From positions 682,001-746,000 of the forward strand of contig NZ_CP042301.2 of the NCBI RefSeq assembly GCF_007922615.2: DNA of 64,000 bases, written 5' to 3'. This DNA is from Nitratireductor mangrovi (GTDB lineage Bacteria > Pseudomonadota > Alphaproteobacteria > Rhizobiales > Rhizobiaceae). Below the pieces are notes generated by a model. The model was not told the origin of the DNA and ran no database searches. It saw nothing but the letters and a program-made list of their open reading frames with translations. A program made the position numbers and the translations under genes. Positions 28,051 to 36,773 of this stretch are shown here, one piece after another (position 1 is the first letter of the stretch; each line of letters starts with the position of its first letter).

Positions 28051-28521
28051 ATGACGCCGGTCATCCGTATCCAGCGTGACGATTTCGACATTGGCGCCGA
28101 ACTTGCGACGATCGCCGGAGGCCGAACCGACATCGGCGCCGTGGTCACGTTCTCGGGCCTCTGCCGCGATGAGGCCGGCGCCTTGTCGGCGCTCGAACTC
28201 GAACATTACCCCGGCATGGCTGAGGCCGAGATCGGGCGGATAGCCGAGGAGGCGGCAGGTCGCTGGCCGCTCGCGGCGCTGACCGTCATCCACCGCTTTG
28301 GCAAGATGGCGCCGGGCGAGAACATCGTGCTCGTGCTGGCCGCTTCCAGCCATCGCGAGGCCGCCTTCGAGGCGGCGTCCTTTCTCATGGACTTCCTGAA
28401 GACGCGGGCGCCCTTCTGGAAGAAGGAGCATCGCGCCGACGGCACGGCGGGAGACTGGGTCGAGGCACGGGAGGCCGATGACGAGGCCGCCACACGCTGG
28501 CGGAAGCCGCAGCCACGATAA
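28051..28521 (+). CDS. moaE: Molybdopterin synthase catalytic subunit MoaE
   Basis: A 156-residue subunit that pairs with MoaD to form molybdopterin synthase. Recognisable parts are GAVVTFSGLCRDEAG, LELEHYPGMAEAEI, the VIHRFGKMAPGENIVLVL core and the KTRAPFWKKEH segment that carries the catalytic lysines near the C-terminus. It directly follows moaD. Start ATG at 28051 gives a normal N-terminus. Confidence 0.95.
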   Translation: MTPVIRIQRDDFDIGAELATIAGGRTDIGAVVTFSGLCRDEAGALSALELEHYPGMAEAEIGRIAEEAAGRWPLAALTVIHRFGKMAPGENIVLVLAASSHREAAFEAASFLMDFLKTRAPFWKKEHRADGTAGDWVEAREADDEAATRWRKPQPR

Positions 28522-28630
28522 TGGCTTCTTAAGCATGAATATCGCGATTTGCCGCTATTAGAGCTTTCGCAACACGCTGCCGTTAGTTTCGATCGCCAAG
28601 AGGCGCAAGAAACGGGGTTGGACGGCGCAG

Positions 28631-30862
28631 TTGCTGGGGGACATTGTCACAGCTGATCGTGTTGTACTGCCGCTGGCCTGCGTGCTGGTCGCGGCAGCCT
28701 TCGCGGCGATGCTGCGTTTCTACGGGCTCTACCGTCAATCGCTCAGCGAGCGCGAAAATCTTGCCGAACTGGTGGAAAACCTCACCGAGGGCATCTACCG
28801 GTCGTCGCTCGACGGGCGACAGCTCAGCGCCAACCGCGCCCTTGTGAAGCTGAACGGCTACGCCAGCGAGGCCGAGCAGCTCGAGGGCGTCAAGGACATC
28901 GGCAAGGAGTGGTATGTCGACCCGAAACGGCGCGAGGAGTTTCGCGAAATCCTCGAGCGTGACGGCTATGTCGAGGATTTTGTCTCCGAGATCTATCGCC
29001 ACAAGACGCGCGAACGTATCTGGATCACCGAATCCGCACGCATCGTGCATGACAAGCGGTCTGGGCGCCCGCTCTATTACGAAGGCTCGGTCCGCGAGAT
29101 CACCGAGACCGTGGAGCGCCTGCGCCTGGAAGAGCAGTTCCGCAAGCTGACAAACCACTTGCCGGGCGGCCTGTTCCAGTTCAGCGGCACCTGCGCCGAC
29201 GACATGAAGATCACCTATCTGAGCGAGGGTTTCGAGAACCTGACCGGGATCGCCGTCAGCGAGCATTACCGGCGCGGCAAGATGTTCCAGATGCTGGTGC
29301 TGGAAGAGGATCGCGAGGCCTATTACGACGCCTTCCGGCAAGCGAAGAAAACCGGGCACTTCGACCATGAATTCCGCATCGTCGCCGCGACCGGCACCGA
29401 GAAGTGGCTGCGCATGACGGCGAAGCCCGAGCGGTCGGAGGAGACGATCATCTGGCACGGCTACGTGTCCGACATCTCGCTGCGCAAGCGCCAGGCGCTC
29501 GAGATCGAGGAACTGGCCTATTACGATCCGCTGACCCGCATGCCCAACCGGCGCCTGCTCAACGACCGTATCGCGCAGGCGGTCAGGAATTGCCGCCGCG
29601 GCGGCCGCAGCGCGGCGCTGTTCTTCATCGATCTCGACAACTTCAAGACGCTCAACGACACCCAGGGCCATGACATCGGTGACGAATATCTGGTCGACAT
29701 CGCCGGGCGCCTGCGCCAATGCGTACGTGAAACCGACACCGTTGCGCGCATGGGCGGCGACGAGTTCGTGGTGATTCTCGAAGATCTCGGCGACAGCGAC
29801 GCCGCCGCCGCGTCGCGCGCCATCGTCATGGCCAACCAGTTGCTCGCCGCGCTGCGCATTCCCTTCGAACGGGATGAAATCCGGCACAATTCGTCAGCGA
29901 GCATCGGCGTCGTCGTCTTCGACGGTCGCGAGCGTCGCGCCGATGAACTGCTGAAGCGCGCCGATATTGCCATGTATCAGGCCAAGGGCGCCGGCCGCGA
30001 CGGGCTGGCGTTGTTCGATCCACGCTGGATGGACGGCGAGACCGAGCGTTTCACCTTGCTGGGCGAGTTGCGCCGCGCGATTTCCGACAAGGCGCTGGAA
30101 TTGCACTACCAGCCGCAGATCGACCGCACCGGCCAGGTGGCCGGCGCCGAGGGGCTTCTGCGCTGGAGCCATCCGCGCCTCGGCATGGTGCCGCCGGACC
30201 GTTTCATCCCGCTCGCCGAGCAGTCGGGCCTGATGAACCAGCTCTGCAGCTTTGTCATGGCGACCGGCGTTGCCACCCTGGCGCGTTGGCGGCGGCGGCC
30301 GGAGACGCGGACACTGAGGCTCGCGCTGAACGTCAGCGTGCAATCCTTTGCCGGCAGCGGCTTCGTGCCGCTGCTCGCTGGCCTGATCGCCGACCACGGG
30401 ATCGATGCATCACGGCTGACGATCGAGTTTACCGAACACGTCATGGCCAAGGACAAGCAGACCGTGACCGCCCATATGGAGGCGCTGAAGAAGCTCGGCG
30501 TGCGTTTCTCGCTCGACGATTTCGGCACCGGCTATTCGTCCTTGGCGCGGCTGAAGGCGCTGCCGTTCGACGAGGTCAAGATCGACGGCAGCTTCGTCCA
30601 GGACATCGAGGAGTCCGAAAACGACCGCGCGCTGGTGCGCACCATCCTCGCCATGGCCAATACGCTCGGGCTCGATGCGGTTGCCGAGCATGTCGAGACG
30701 CGCAACCAGGAAGCCTTCCTGCATGCGTTCGGCTGCGACCTGTTTCAGGGTTATCTCTACCGCCCGGCCTGCCGCGAGCCGGAACTGCTGGCGTTCGTGG
30801 CCGAACGCAACGGCGCTGCGTCCGGTGCCAGCGAAGGCGAGGTGGTTCGCCTCAAGGCGTGA
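28631..30862 (+). CDS. PAS-PAS-GGDEF-EAL cyclic-di-GMP signalling protein
   Basis: A 743-residue protein with an N-terminal membrane segment (about 11-27), two PAS-type sensor domains (about 40-160 and 165-285), a GGDEF domain with an intact GGDEF motif at 375-379 and an RETD inhibitory-site motif five residues before it, and a C-terminal EAL domain. The EAL signature is altered to EGL (Glu507-Gly508-Leu509), while the later DDFGTGYSSL and EFTEHV elements are kept. It should therefore be able to make cyclic-di-GMP; phosphodiesterase activity is likely but not certain. The start is a TTG at 28631; the first in-frame ATG (28709) lies at the end of the membrane segment. Confidence 0.9.
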   Translation: MLGDIVTADRVVLPLACVLVAAAFAAMLRFYGLYRQSLSERENLAELVENLTEGIYRSSLDGRQLSANRALVKLNGYASEAEQLEGVKDIGKEWYVDPKRREEFREILERDGYVEDFVSEIYRHKTRERIWITESARIVHDKRSGRPLYYEGSVREITETVERLRLEEQFRKLTNHLPGGLFQFSGTCADDMKITYLSEGFENLTGIAVSEHYRRGKMFQMLVLEEDREAYYDAFRQAKKTGHFDHEFRIVAATGTEKWLRMTAKPERSEETIIWHGYVSDISLRKRQALEIEELAYYDPLTRMPNRRLLNDRIAQAVRNCRRGGRSAALFFIDLDNFKTLNDTQGHDIGDEYLVDIAGRLRQCVRETDTVARMGGDEFVVILEDLGDSDAAAASRAIVMANQLLAALRIPFERDEIRHNSSASIGVVVFDGRERRADELLKRADIAMYQAKGAGRDGLALFDPRWMDGETERFTLLGELRRAISDKALELHYQPQIDRTGQVAGAEGLLRWSHPRLGMVPPDRFIPLAEQSGLMNQLCSFVMATGVATLARWRRRPETRTLRLALNVSVQSFAGSGFVPLLAGLIADHGIDASRLTIEFTEHVMAKDKQTVTAHMEALKKLGVRFSLDDFGTGYSSLARLKALPFDEVKIDGSFVQDIEESENDRALVRTILAMANTLGLDAVAEHVETRNQEAFLHAFGCDLFQGYLYRPACREPELLAFVAERNGAASGASEGEVVRLKA

Positions 30863-30873
30863 TACGGGCGTTG

Positions 30874-31476
30874 TCAGGCCGGTGAACGCGGCAGGAACGC
30901 GCCAAGCTCCGGAAACTTTTCGTCGAAGCGCCTGATCCAGCGCTTCAGCTTCGCCCGCCCCTTCATCCAGTCGGTCCCGAACCTCAGTTCGAGGTAGCCG
31001 AACATCGCGCGCAGGGCGAGATGGCCGCCATGCGCCTTGCGGCCGAGCCTCGGTGGGTTGGCGTTGAGATGATCGAGCGCCCGCGTGACCTTGTCCCACT
31101 GCTTGTCGAGCCAGGGCTGGTGGATTTTTTCCTCCGGATGGAAGCGGCGCTCGTAGACATGGGCGAGCAGGCAGTCGGTGATCCCGTCCGCCAGCGCCTC
31201 CAGCCGCTCAGCCTCGGTGCGCTTGGCCGCATTGCGCGGAAACAGCGCGTTCTTCGACAAACGGTTGAGATATTGGGTGATCGCGCGGCTGTCGAATACC
31301 TGCTCGCCGTCATCGGTGAAGAGCACCGGGATCTTGCCGAGCGGGTTGGCGCCGAGCAGCAGGTCCGGCTCGGCGTTGGTGTCTACCGAGACCGACTCGA
31401 AGGCAATCCCGGCATAGGTCGCGGCCATGCGAACCTTGGCGCTGTAGGGCGAGGGCGGAGCGTAGAGAATGCGCAT
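30874..31476 (-). CDS. Glutathione S-transferase family protein
   Basis: A 200-residue GST-fold protein. The N-terminal domain reads YAPPSPYSAKVRMAATYAGI, with Ser-Pro-Tyr-Ser at the active-site turn, then GKIPVLFTDDGEQVFDSRAITQYL, the cis-Pro and glutathione-contact segments. The C-terminal helical domain follows. The substrate is unknown. It is 11 bases from the convergent signalling gene at its 3' end. The ATG at 31476 gives the standard start; the frame is open further upstream without family resemblance. Confidence 0.88.
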   Translation of the reverse strand: MRILYAPPSPYSAKVRMAATYAGIAFESVSVDTNAEPDLLLGANPLGKIPVLFTDDGEQVFDSRAITQYLNRLSKNALFPRNAAKRTEAERLEALADGITDCLLAHVYERRFHPEEKIHQPWLDKQWDKVTRALDHLNANPPRLGRKAHGGHLALRAMFGYLELRFGTDWMKGRAKLKRWIRRFDEKFPELGAFLPRSPA

Positions 31477-31522
31477 CGGTTTTGCGTTCCGGCGGATTGA
31501 TGGATGCGAGGGGCGTGAAGGC

Positions 31523-31936
31523 TCAGCGCAGGACGCGGCAGCGGCCGTTGTAGACCATCCAGCGGTCGAAGCCCGACACGCAGAATTCGACTCCGTCGCC
31601 GATCCCGGCAAAACCCATGCGGTCCTCGATCAGGTACCAGACGGTGCGCTTGCGCCCGTCGGAAAGCACGGCGGTCGCCCCGCAATAGCGGCGCGCGACC
31701 GGCCTGTTTTCGCGGAACGGCAGGTAGCGCCGTTCGTGGACGCGGCGGAAATCGACGATCTCGACGTCGGGCAGATGCGGTACGTGGCGCACCTGATGGC
31801 GGAACTTCGAGGTGATGCGCGACAGGATGCGGTGATCTGTGCAGTCGCGCGGCGTCAGGTCATGCGCGGCGGCCGCGCCGGCCATCAGCCCGGAAAGGAG
31901 CATCGTTGCGAAACCGAGGCGGACGGTGCGGCGCAT
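31523..31936 (-). CDS. Unrecognised small exported protein
   Basis: A 137-residue protein with a clear signal peptide (MRRTVRLGFATMLLSGLMAG, cut after about residue 24) and four cysteines in the mature part (CTDH, RYCGA, EFCVSG, GRCRVLR), which could form two disulfides. The mature part is basic and has no domain I recognise. It lies 46 bases upstream of the GST gene on the same strand and is divergent from the NTF2-like gene. Confidence 0.7.
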   Translation of the reverse strand: MRRTVRLGFATMLLSGLMAGAAAAHDLTPRDCTDHRILSRITSKFRHQVRHVPHLPDVEIVDFRRVHERRYLPFRENRPVARRYCGATAVLSDGRKRTVWYLIEDRMGFAGIGDGVEFCVSGFDRWMVYNGRCRVLR

Positions 31937-32080
31937 TCTCGTGGCTCCGAGTCGGCGGGAAGGTGGCGGCACTTTGATGAATTGGTCCCTGGCGGTCAAG
32001 TTGCCGGCGCCGTTTGCCCGCACCCGCGCTTGTGCTAGACCGGAGGCGGGGCGCGGCGTCGAATGCCGTGGGGGAGTCGA

Positions 32081-32506
32081 ATGCACATACCGGCGCAGGC
32101 CGCCATGGAGCGTCTTTTCAAGGCGCTCGAGGCGCGCGACACGCAAAAGACCCTCGACTGCTTCGCCAGGGACGCCTTCCTGTTCGATCCGCACTATCCC
32201 AAGCCCGACATGCGCGGGCATGAGGAGATTCGCGCCGGCATCGAGTGGGGACTGTCGGTGATGCAGCGTTTCCACTTCACCATCGTCAACGTCTTTGCCG
32301 GCAGGGATGGCGACAGCGCAGCGATCGAGGTCGACACCAGCCACGTGCTCAAGGGCGGGCGGGAACTCTCCTTTCCGCAGGTCTTCGTCGTCGAGACGCG
32401 GGGCGGTCTGGTGACGCGGCTGCAGGCCTACGAGCCCTATGGGCCAAACGGCATCGGCGGGCTGTTCCTCGGCGTCGAGCGGCTCAAGCGGCGGCTGTTC
32501 GGCTGA
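32081..32506 (+). CDS. NTF2-like (SnoaL/ketosteroid isomerase-type) protein
   Basis: A 141-residue cone-fold protein of the NTF2-like superfamily, with the usual pattern of an N-terminal helix (AAMERLFKALEARDTQKTLDCF), an early acidic segment (DAFLFDPHYPKPDMRGHEEIRAGI) and beta-strands (FHFTIVNVFAGRDGDSAAIEV, VFVVETRGGLVTRLQAYEPYG). No substrate can be named. I prefer the ATG at 32081 because GGGGGAG lies just upstream; another in-frame ATG is at 32063. Confidence 0.8.
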   Translation: MHIPAQAAMERLFKALEARDTQKTLDCFARDAFLFDPHYPKPDMRGHEEIRAGIEWGLSVMQRFHFTIVNVFAGRDGDSAAIEVDTSHVLKGGRELSFPQVFVVETRGGLVTRLQAYEPYGPNGIGGLFLGVERLKRRLFG

Positions 32507-33376
32507 TCAGCCGGCCGCGCCGCTCCCGGCTTCGCCCGCAATCGTCTCGATGCGCCACAACGCGCCGCCGCGGTCCGCCAGCAGCGGCGCGAGCGCTGCC
32601 AGCACGGTGCGCATTTCCTCTGCCAGCACATGCGGCGGGTTGACCACGATCATGCCGCAGCCGTCGAGGCGCGGCTCGGGCGAGGGCGGCCGGATCAGCA
32701 CCCAGAAATCGCTGATGCGGCCAATGCCGGTGGCGCCGAGCCGGGCGCGGAAGCGGGCGACGGCCTCATGGTCCTTGATCGGGTACCAGAGCGCGTAGAT
32801 GCCGCCCGGCCAGCGCTTGTGCGCCTTCGCCAGCCCGTCGACGATGCGGTCGAACTCGCCCTCGCGCTCGAATGGCGGGTCGACCAGCACCAGTCCGCGT
32901 TTTTCCTTCGGGGGAACATGCGCGCCCAGCGCCAGCCAGCCGTCGAGCGTGATCACGCGGGCCTGAAAGTCGGCGGCAAAGCGCGACCGGAGCGCGAAGG
33001 CGTCTTCGGGATGCAGCTCGATCGCGGTCAGTCGGTCGCGGCCGCGCAGCATCTGGCGCACGATGACCGGCGATCCCGGATAAAAGCGCAGCGGCTCGGC
33101 GGCATTGAGCGCCGTCACCGCGGCCAGATAGGGGGCAAGCAGGGTGGCGGCCTCGGGATCGATCTCGGCTTCGAAAAGCCGGCGGATTCCGCCGCGCCAT
33201 TCGCCCGTCCTGTCCGCCTCGTCCGCGGCCAGATCGTAGACGCCGGCGCCGGCGTGGGTGTCGATGACCCGGAACGGCTTGTCCTTGCGTTTCAGATAGT
33301 CGACGATCCTGACCAGCACCGCGTGCTTGACGACGTCGGCGAAGTTGCCGGCATGATAGGCGTGGCGATAGTTCAT
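32507..33376 (-). CDS. rlmJ: 23S rRNA (adenine-2030-N6)-methyltransferase RlmJ
   Basis: A 289-residue SAM-dependent methyltransferase that modifies 23S rRNA. The N-terminus MNYRHAYHAGNFADVVKHAV is diagnostic for RlmJ, followed by the SAM-binding IDTHAGAGVYDL stretch and the catalytic DPPF motif in VLVDPPFEREGEF. The length is as expected. It abuts the NTF2-like gene end to end on the opposite strand and is divergent from the molybdopterin oxidoreductase gene. Confidence 0.95.
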   Translation of the reverse strand: MNYRHAYHAGNFADVVKHAVLVRIVDYLKRKDKPFRVIDTHAGAGVYDLAADEADRTGEWRGGIRRLFEAEIDPEAATLLAPYLAAVTALNAAEPLRFYPGSPVIVRQMLRGRDRLTAIELHPEDAFALRSRFAADFQARVITLDGWLALGAHVPPKEKRGLVLVDPPFEREGEFDRIVDGLAKAHKRWPGGIYALWYPIKDHEAVARFRARLGATGIGRISDFWVLIRPPSPEPRLDGCGMIVVNPPHVLAEEMRTVLAALAPLLADRGGALWRIETIAGEAGSGAAG

Positions 33377-33482
33377 CGGGCTTCCGTACTTGCCCTTTCA
33401 TCAGCACGGCCAATCGATTGGATCAATTCTTTTCGCCTCCCGCGCCTGTTGCCGCCGGCCGAAACCCGGTAGTTTCGCGCCC

Positions 33483-35588
33483 ATGAACCAGCACGCCAAG
33501 ATCGCCATCGGCCATTCCGCCTGCCCGCATGACTGCCCGTCGACCTGCGCGCTCGACGTCGAACTGCTCGGCCCCGACAGGATCGGGCGGGTGCACGGCG
33601 CCAGGGACAACAGCTACACCGCCGGCGTCATCTGCGCCAAGGTTGCGCGCTACGCCGAGCGCATCCACCACCCCGACCGGCTGACGAAGCCGCTGGTGCG
33701 CGCCGGCGCCAAGGGCGAGGGCGCGTGGAAGGAGGCAAGCTGGGAGGCGGCACTCGATCTGGTGGCGGAAAGGTTCCTCGCCGCCGAGGCGCGCTACGGC
33801 AGCGAAACGGTCTGGCCCTATCAGTATGCCGGCACCATGGGGCTGGTGCAGCGCGATTCCATCCACCGCCTGCGCCACGCCAAGAAATATTCCGGCTTCT
33901 TCGACACCATCTGCACCAATCTCGCCTGGACCGGTTTCGTGATGGGCACCGGGCTGCTTGCCGGCCCCGACCCGCGCGAGATGGCGAAATCGGACTGCGT
34001 CGTCATCTGGGGCACCAATGCCGTCGTCACCCAGGTCAATGTGATGACCCATGCCGTGCGCGCCCGCAAGGAACGCGGCGCGAAGATCGTGGCGATCGAC
34101 GTCTATGAGAATGCCACCGTCAAGCAGGCCGATCTGGGCCTGGTCGTGAAGCCGGGCACCGACGGCGCGCTCGCCTGCGCGGTCATGCATATCCTTTTCC
34201 GCGACAACCTCGCCGACCGCGCCTATCTGGAAAAATACACCGACGATCCGGCCGGGCTTGAGGCCCATCTGGCCACCCGTACCCCGGAATGGGCGGCCGC
34301 CATCACCGGTCTCGAGGCCGCCGAAATAGAAGCCTTCGCCCGCCTGGTCGGCACCACGAAGCGCACCTTTTTCCGGCTCGGCTACGGCTTCGCCCGCCAG
34401 CGCAACGGCGCCGCCAACATGCATGCGGCGCTGTCGATCGCCGCCGTCACCGGTTGCTGGCAGTACGAAGGCGGCGGCGCCTTCCACTCCAATTCCGGCA
34501 TCTTCAAGCTCGACAAGACCTTGCTCGAGGGCGTCAAGCTGCGCGATCCGAGGATACGCCATCTCGACCAGTCGCGCATCGGCCCGATCCTGACCGGCGA
34601 CCCGGCGGCGCTCTACGGCGGCCCGCCGGTCACCGCGATGCTGATCCAGAACACCAACCCGGCCAATGTCTGCCCCGAGCAGCGGCTGGTGAAACGGGGC
34701 TTCCTGCGCGATGACCTCTTCGCCTGCGTGCACGAGCAGTTCATGACCGACACCGCGAAGCTCGCCGACGTCGTGCTGCCGGCCACGATGTTCCTCGAGC
34801 ATGACGACATCTATCGCGGCGGCGGCCACCAGCACATCATCCTCGGTCCGAAGCTGATCGACCCGCCCGATGGCCCGCGCCCCAACCTCTACGTGATCGA
34901 GGAACTGGCCAGGCGCCTCGGCGTGGCCGACCGGCCGGGTTTCGGCCTGTCGGCGCGCGAGCATATCGACATCATGCTCGCCAAGCGTGGCCTCGGCACC
35001 TTCGACACGTTCCGCGAGGAGCGATGGGCCGACATGCAGCCCGATTTCGACACCGCGCATTTCATCGGCGGATTTGGCCATCGCGACGGCAGGTTCCGCT
35101 TCCGGCCGGACTGGACCGGCACGGTGACACCGAACCTGCCGCCGCCCTCGATGGGCTTTCAGGGCGAGCATGCGCGCCTGCCGGAATTTCCCGACCATGT
35201 CGCCCTGATAGAGGAGGCGGACGCCGAACATCCGTTCCGGCTGGCAACCTCGCCGGCGCGCAATTTCCTCAATTCCAGCTTCACCGAGACGCCGGGTTCG
35301 CAGAAGCGCGAGGGACGGCCTGAGGTGATGATCCATCCCGACGATGCCGGGGCGTTGGGGATTGTCGACGGCGACCGCGTCGAGCTCGGCAACAGGCGTG
35401 GCGACATCGTGCTGCACGCCAAGCTCTCTGCCGGGATGAAGCGCGGTGTGGTGATCGCCGAGGGCATCTGGCCCAACTCGGCTCATGCGCGCGGCGAGGG
35501 AATCAACGTGCTTACGGGCGCAGACGCTGCCGCGCCCTGTGGCGGCGCCGCCTTTCACGACAACCGCGTCTGGGTTCGGAGGGCGTAG
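33483..35588 (+). CDS. Molybdopterin-dependent oxidoreductase (DMSO reductase superfamily)
   Basis: A 701-residue protein with an N-terminal 4Fe-4S motif, Cys14-x3-Cys18-x3-Cys22-x28-Cys51, and the large molybdopterin-binding domains that follow (for example SDCVVIWGTNAVVTQVN and FRLGYGFARQRNGAANM). The C-terminal dinucleotide-binding domain contains VMIHPDDAGALGIVDGDRV. No twin-arginine signal is present, so it is cytoplasmic. No partner electron-transfer subunit is next to it, and the substrate cannot be stated; relatives are annotated loosely as formate dehydrogenase-like or anaerobic dehydrogenases. The cofactor could come from the MoaD/MoaE pathway encoded at 28 kb. Confidence 0.9.
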   Translation: MNQHAKIAIGHSACPHDCPSTCALDVELLGPDRIGRVHGARDNSYTAGVICAKVARYAERIHHPDRLTKPLVRAGAKGEGAWKEASWEAALDLVAERFLAAEARYGSETVWPYQYAGTMGLVQRDSIHRLRHAKKYSGFFDTICTNLAWTGFVMGTGLLAGPDPREMAKSDCVVIWGTNAVVTQVNVMTHAVRARKERGAKIVAIDVYENATVKQADLGLVVKPGTDGALACAVMHILFRDNLADRAYLEKYTDDPAGLEAHLATRTPEWAAAITGLEAAEIEAFARLVGTTKRTFFRLGYGFARQRNGAANMHAALSIAAVTGCWQYEGGGAFHSNSGIFKLDKTLLEGVKLRDPRIRHLDQSRIGPILTGDPAALYGGPPVTAMLIQNTNPANVCPEQRLVKRGFLRDDLFACVHEQFMTDTAKLADVVLPATMFLEHDDIYRGGGHQHIILGPKLIDPPDGPRPNLYVIEELARRLGVADRPGFGLSAREHIDIMLAKRGLGTFDTFREERWADMQPDFDTAHFIGGFGHRDGRFRFRPDWTGTVTPNLPPPSMGFQGEHARLPEFPDHVALIEEADAEHPFRLATSPARNFLNSSFTETPGSQKREGRPEVMIHPDDAGALGIVDGDRVELGNRRGDIVLHAKLSAGMKRGVVIAEGIWPNSAHARGEGINVLTGADAAAPCGGAAFHDNRVWVRRA

Positions 35589-35599
35589 GCGCCACCTCG

Positions 35600-35893
35600 T
35601 CAGAACAGCGTTGTCAGATCGCGGGCTCCGTGCACGACGCGGACGATTTCGATCCCCTCGTCGACATGGCGGTAAAGAATGAGATAGTTGCCTTCGACGA
35701 GGAGGCGCGCGCCGGTCGCGATGTCGGGACGGCTGGCACCGAGATCGGGGAATTCGGCCAGCCGCCCTATCCTCAGCGCAAGGCGATCGAGCATGCGATC
35801 CGCCGCGCGGGGACTGTCCAGCGCTATCGAGCACCAGATGTCGATCAGATCCTCCTCCGCCTTCGGGGTGCGGACGATTCTGACGTCACCCAT
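35600..35893 (-). CDS. parE: ParE/RelE-family toxin
   Basis: A 97-residue protein of the RelE/ParE toxin superfamily: RTPKAEEDLIDIWCSIALDSPRAADRML (two N-terminal helices), the FPDLGASRPDI loop, the YLILYRHVDEGIEIVRVVHGARD strands and the usual short C-terminus. ParE-type members poison DNA gyrase, which is inferred here from family resemblance to ParE rather than to RelE. It overlaps the preceding antitoxin gene by eight bases, typical of a co-translated toxin-antitoxin pair. Confidence 0.9.
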   Translation of the reverse strand: MGDVRIVRTPKAEEDLIDIWCSIALDSPRAADRMLDRLALRIGRLAEFPDLGASRPDIATGARLLVEGNYLILYRHVDEGIEIVRVVHGARDLTTLF

Positions 35894-36173
35894 CGCTGCT
35901 GTTGTTTGATGCGCCTGCGAGGCGCTCGCGCGCGCTTCGCTTCACCTCGTCGATATCGAGCGCGGCCGACGCTCCACTCTCGATGCCTTCTTGCCAGGCT
36001 TCCCTCAGGCGCCGCAGTTGCGCCTCGCGCAATTCCTGGCGCACGCGCCAATCGCGAAGGGCCTCGCGGACCACCTCGCTTGTCGAGGCGTAATCACCGC
36101 TCGCAACCGCTTCCTTCACCATCGCCAGCAACTCCGGCGACAGGGCAATGCTTACTTTTTCGACGCTGGACAT
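35886..36173 (-). CDS. parD: ParD-family antitoxin
   Basis: A 95-residue protein with an N-terminal ribbon-helix-helix fold (VEKVSIALSPELLAMVKEAV, then DYASTSEVVREALRDWR) that should bind DNA and repress its own operon, and a charged C-terminal tail that should neutralise the toxin. The ATG at 36173 is preferred; an in-frame ATG at 36209 would extend it over the candidate operator. The gene precedes and overlaps parE. Confidence 0.9.
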   Translation of the reverse strand: MSSVEKVSIALSPELLAMVKEAVASGDYASTSEVVREALRDWRVRQELREAQLRRLREAWQEGIESGASAALDIDEVKRSARERLAGASNNSSDG

Positions 36174-36190
36174 GTTTGCTCCAGGGTGAA

Positions 36191-36208
36191 TGGTAGCAAA
36201 ATTTACCA
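36191..36208. promoter_or_regulatory. Candidate operator of the parDE pair
   Basis: An inverted repeat with 5-base arms, TGGTA and TACCA, around an A/T-rich 8-base centre lies 17 bases upstream of the parD start. ParD proteins bind short inverted repeats that overlap their own promoter, and this is the only such repeat near the start. The arms are short, so chance occurrence is not excluded. Confidence 0.45.
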
Positions 36209-36263
36209 CCAGGCGAATTGGAAGGGAAGTCGCGGCGCCGCGCAGCCTGAGTGGACGCTTCCC

Positions 36264-36683
36264 TTACTGCCACTTGCGACGATGATAGGTCAGCGCCAGT
36301 CCGATGCAGTGCGTCATCGCCTCGGCGTCGACGGGCTCACCGGCCTTGAACAGCAACGCCCGCGTGCCTTCGAAATCGAACGCGCCCGGATAGTTGGTCT
36401 CGAACTGCCGTGTCAGGTCGGTCTGGCAGTGGACGAACAGCGCGTAGTCGTGCCCCGCCGATTTCGGCACCCCGAGCCGGATCGTGCTGCCGGCCCCGGT
36501 TTCCGGCGTGAGATAGGCAGGCTGGCCCCATTTGAGCGTTTCCTCGATGCGCCCGACGGCTTCGTGGCGAGCCGCGACCTCGAAAATCATTGATCGCAAG
36601 GCCAGCAGGCCCTCGCGCGCCGCCTCGGGCAGCGCGGCAAAAGCCTGCTCGACATTGCGGTCGGCGAATTGCGGGCCAGTCAT
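36264..36683 (-). CDS. DUF1801 domain-containing protein
   Basis: A 139-residue protein of the DUF1801 (YdhG-like) family, seen in LPEAAREGLLALRSMIFEVAARH, the ETLKWGQPAYLT segment and IRLGVPKSAGHDYALFVHC. The family has a compact alpha/beta fold and no established biochemical function. It lies upstream of the parDE pair on the same strand with its own start region and is otherwise isolated. Confidence 0.82.
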   Translation of the reverse strand: MTGPQFADRNVEQAFAALPEAAREGLLALRSMIFEVAARHEAVGRIEETLKWGQPAYLTPETGAGSTIRLGVPKSAGHDYALFVHCQTDLTRQFETNYPGAFDFEGTRALLFKAGEPVDAEAMTHCIGLALTYHRRKWQ

Positions 36684-36773
36684 GGGTAAGCCTTCCCGTA
36701 AGCTTGCCCGCGATGTTGGAACCCCACGACTGGCGGAGTCAACGCGGTTGCCGGCCGTTCCTGACGGTATCCG

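Noticed and set aside
33423..35834. 803-codon minus-strand frame opposite the molybdopterin oxidoreductase
   Set aside because: The plus-strand gene has an Fe-S motif and full-length homology features; the antisense product is low-complexity.
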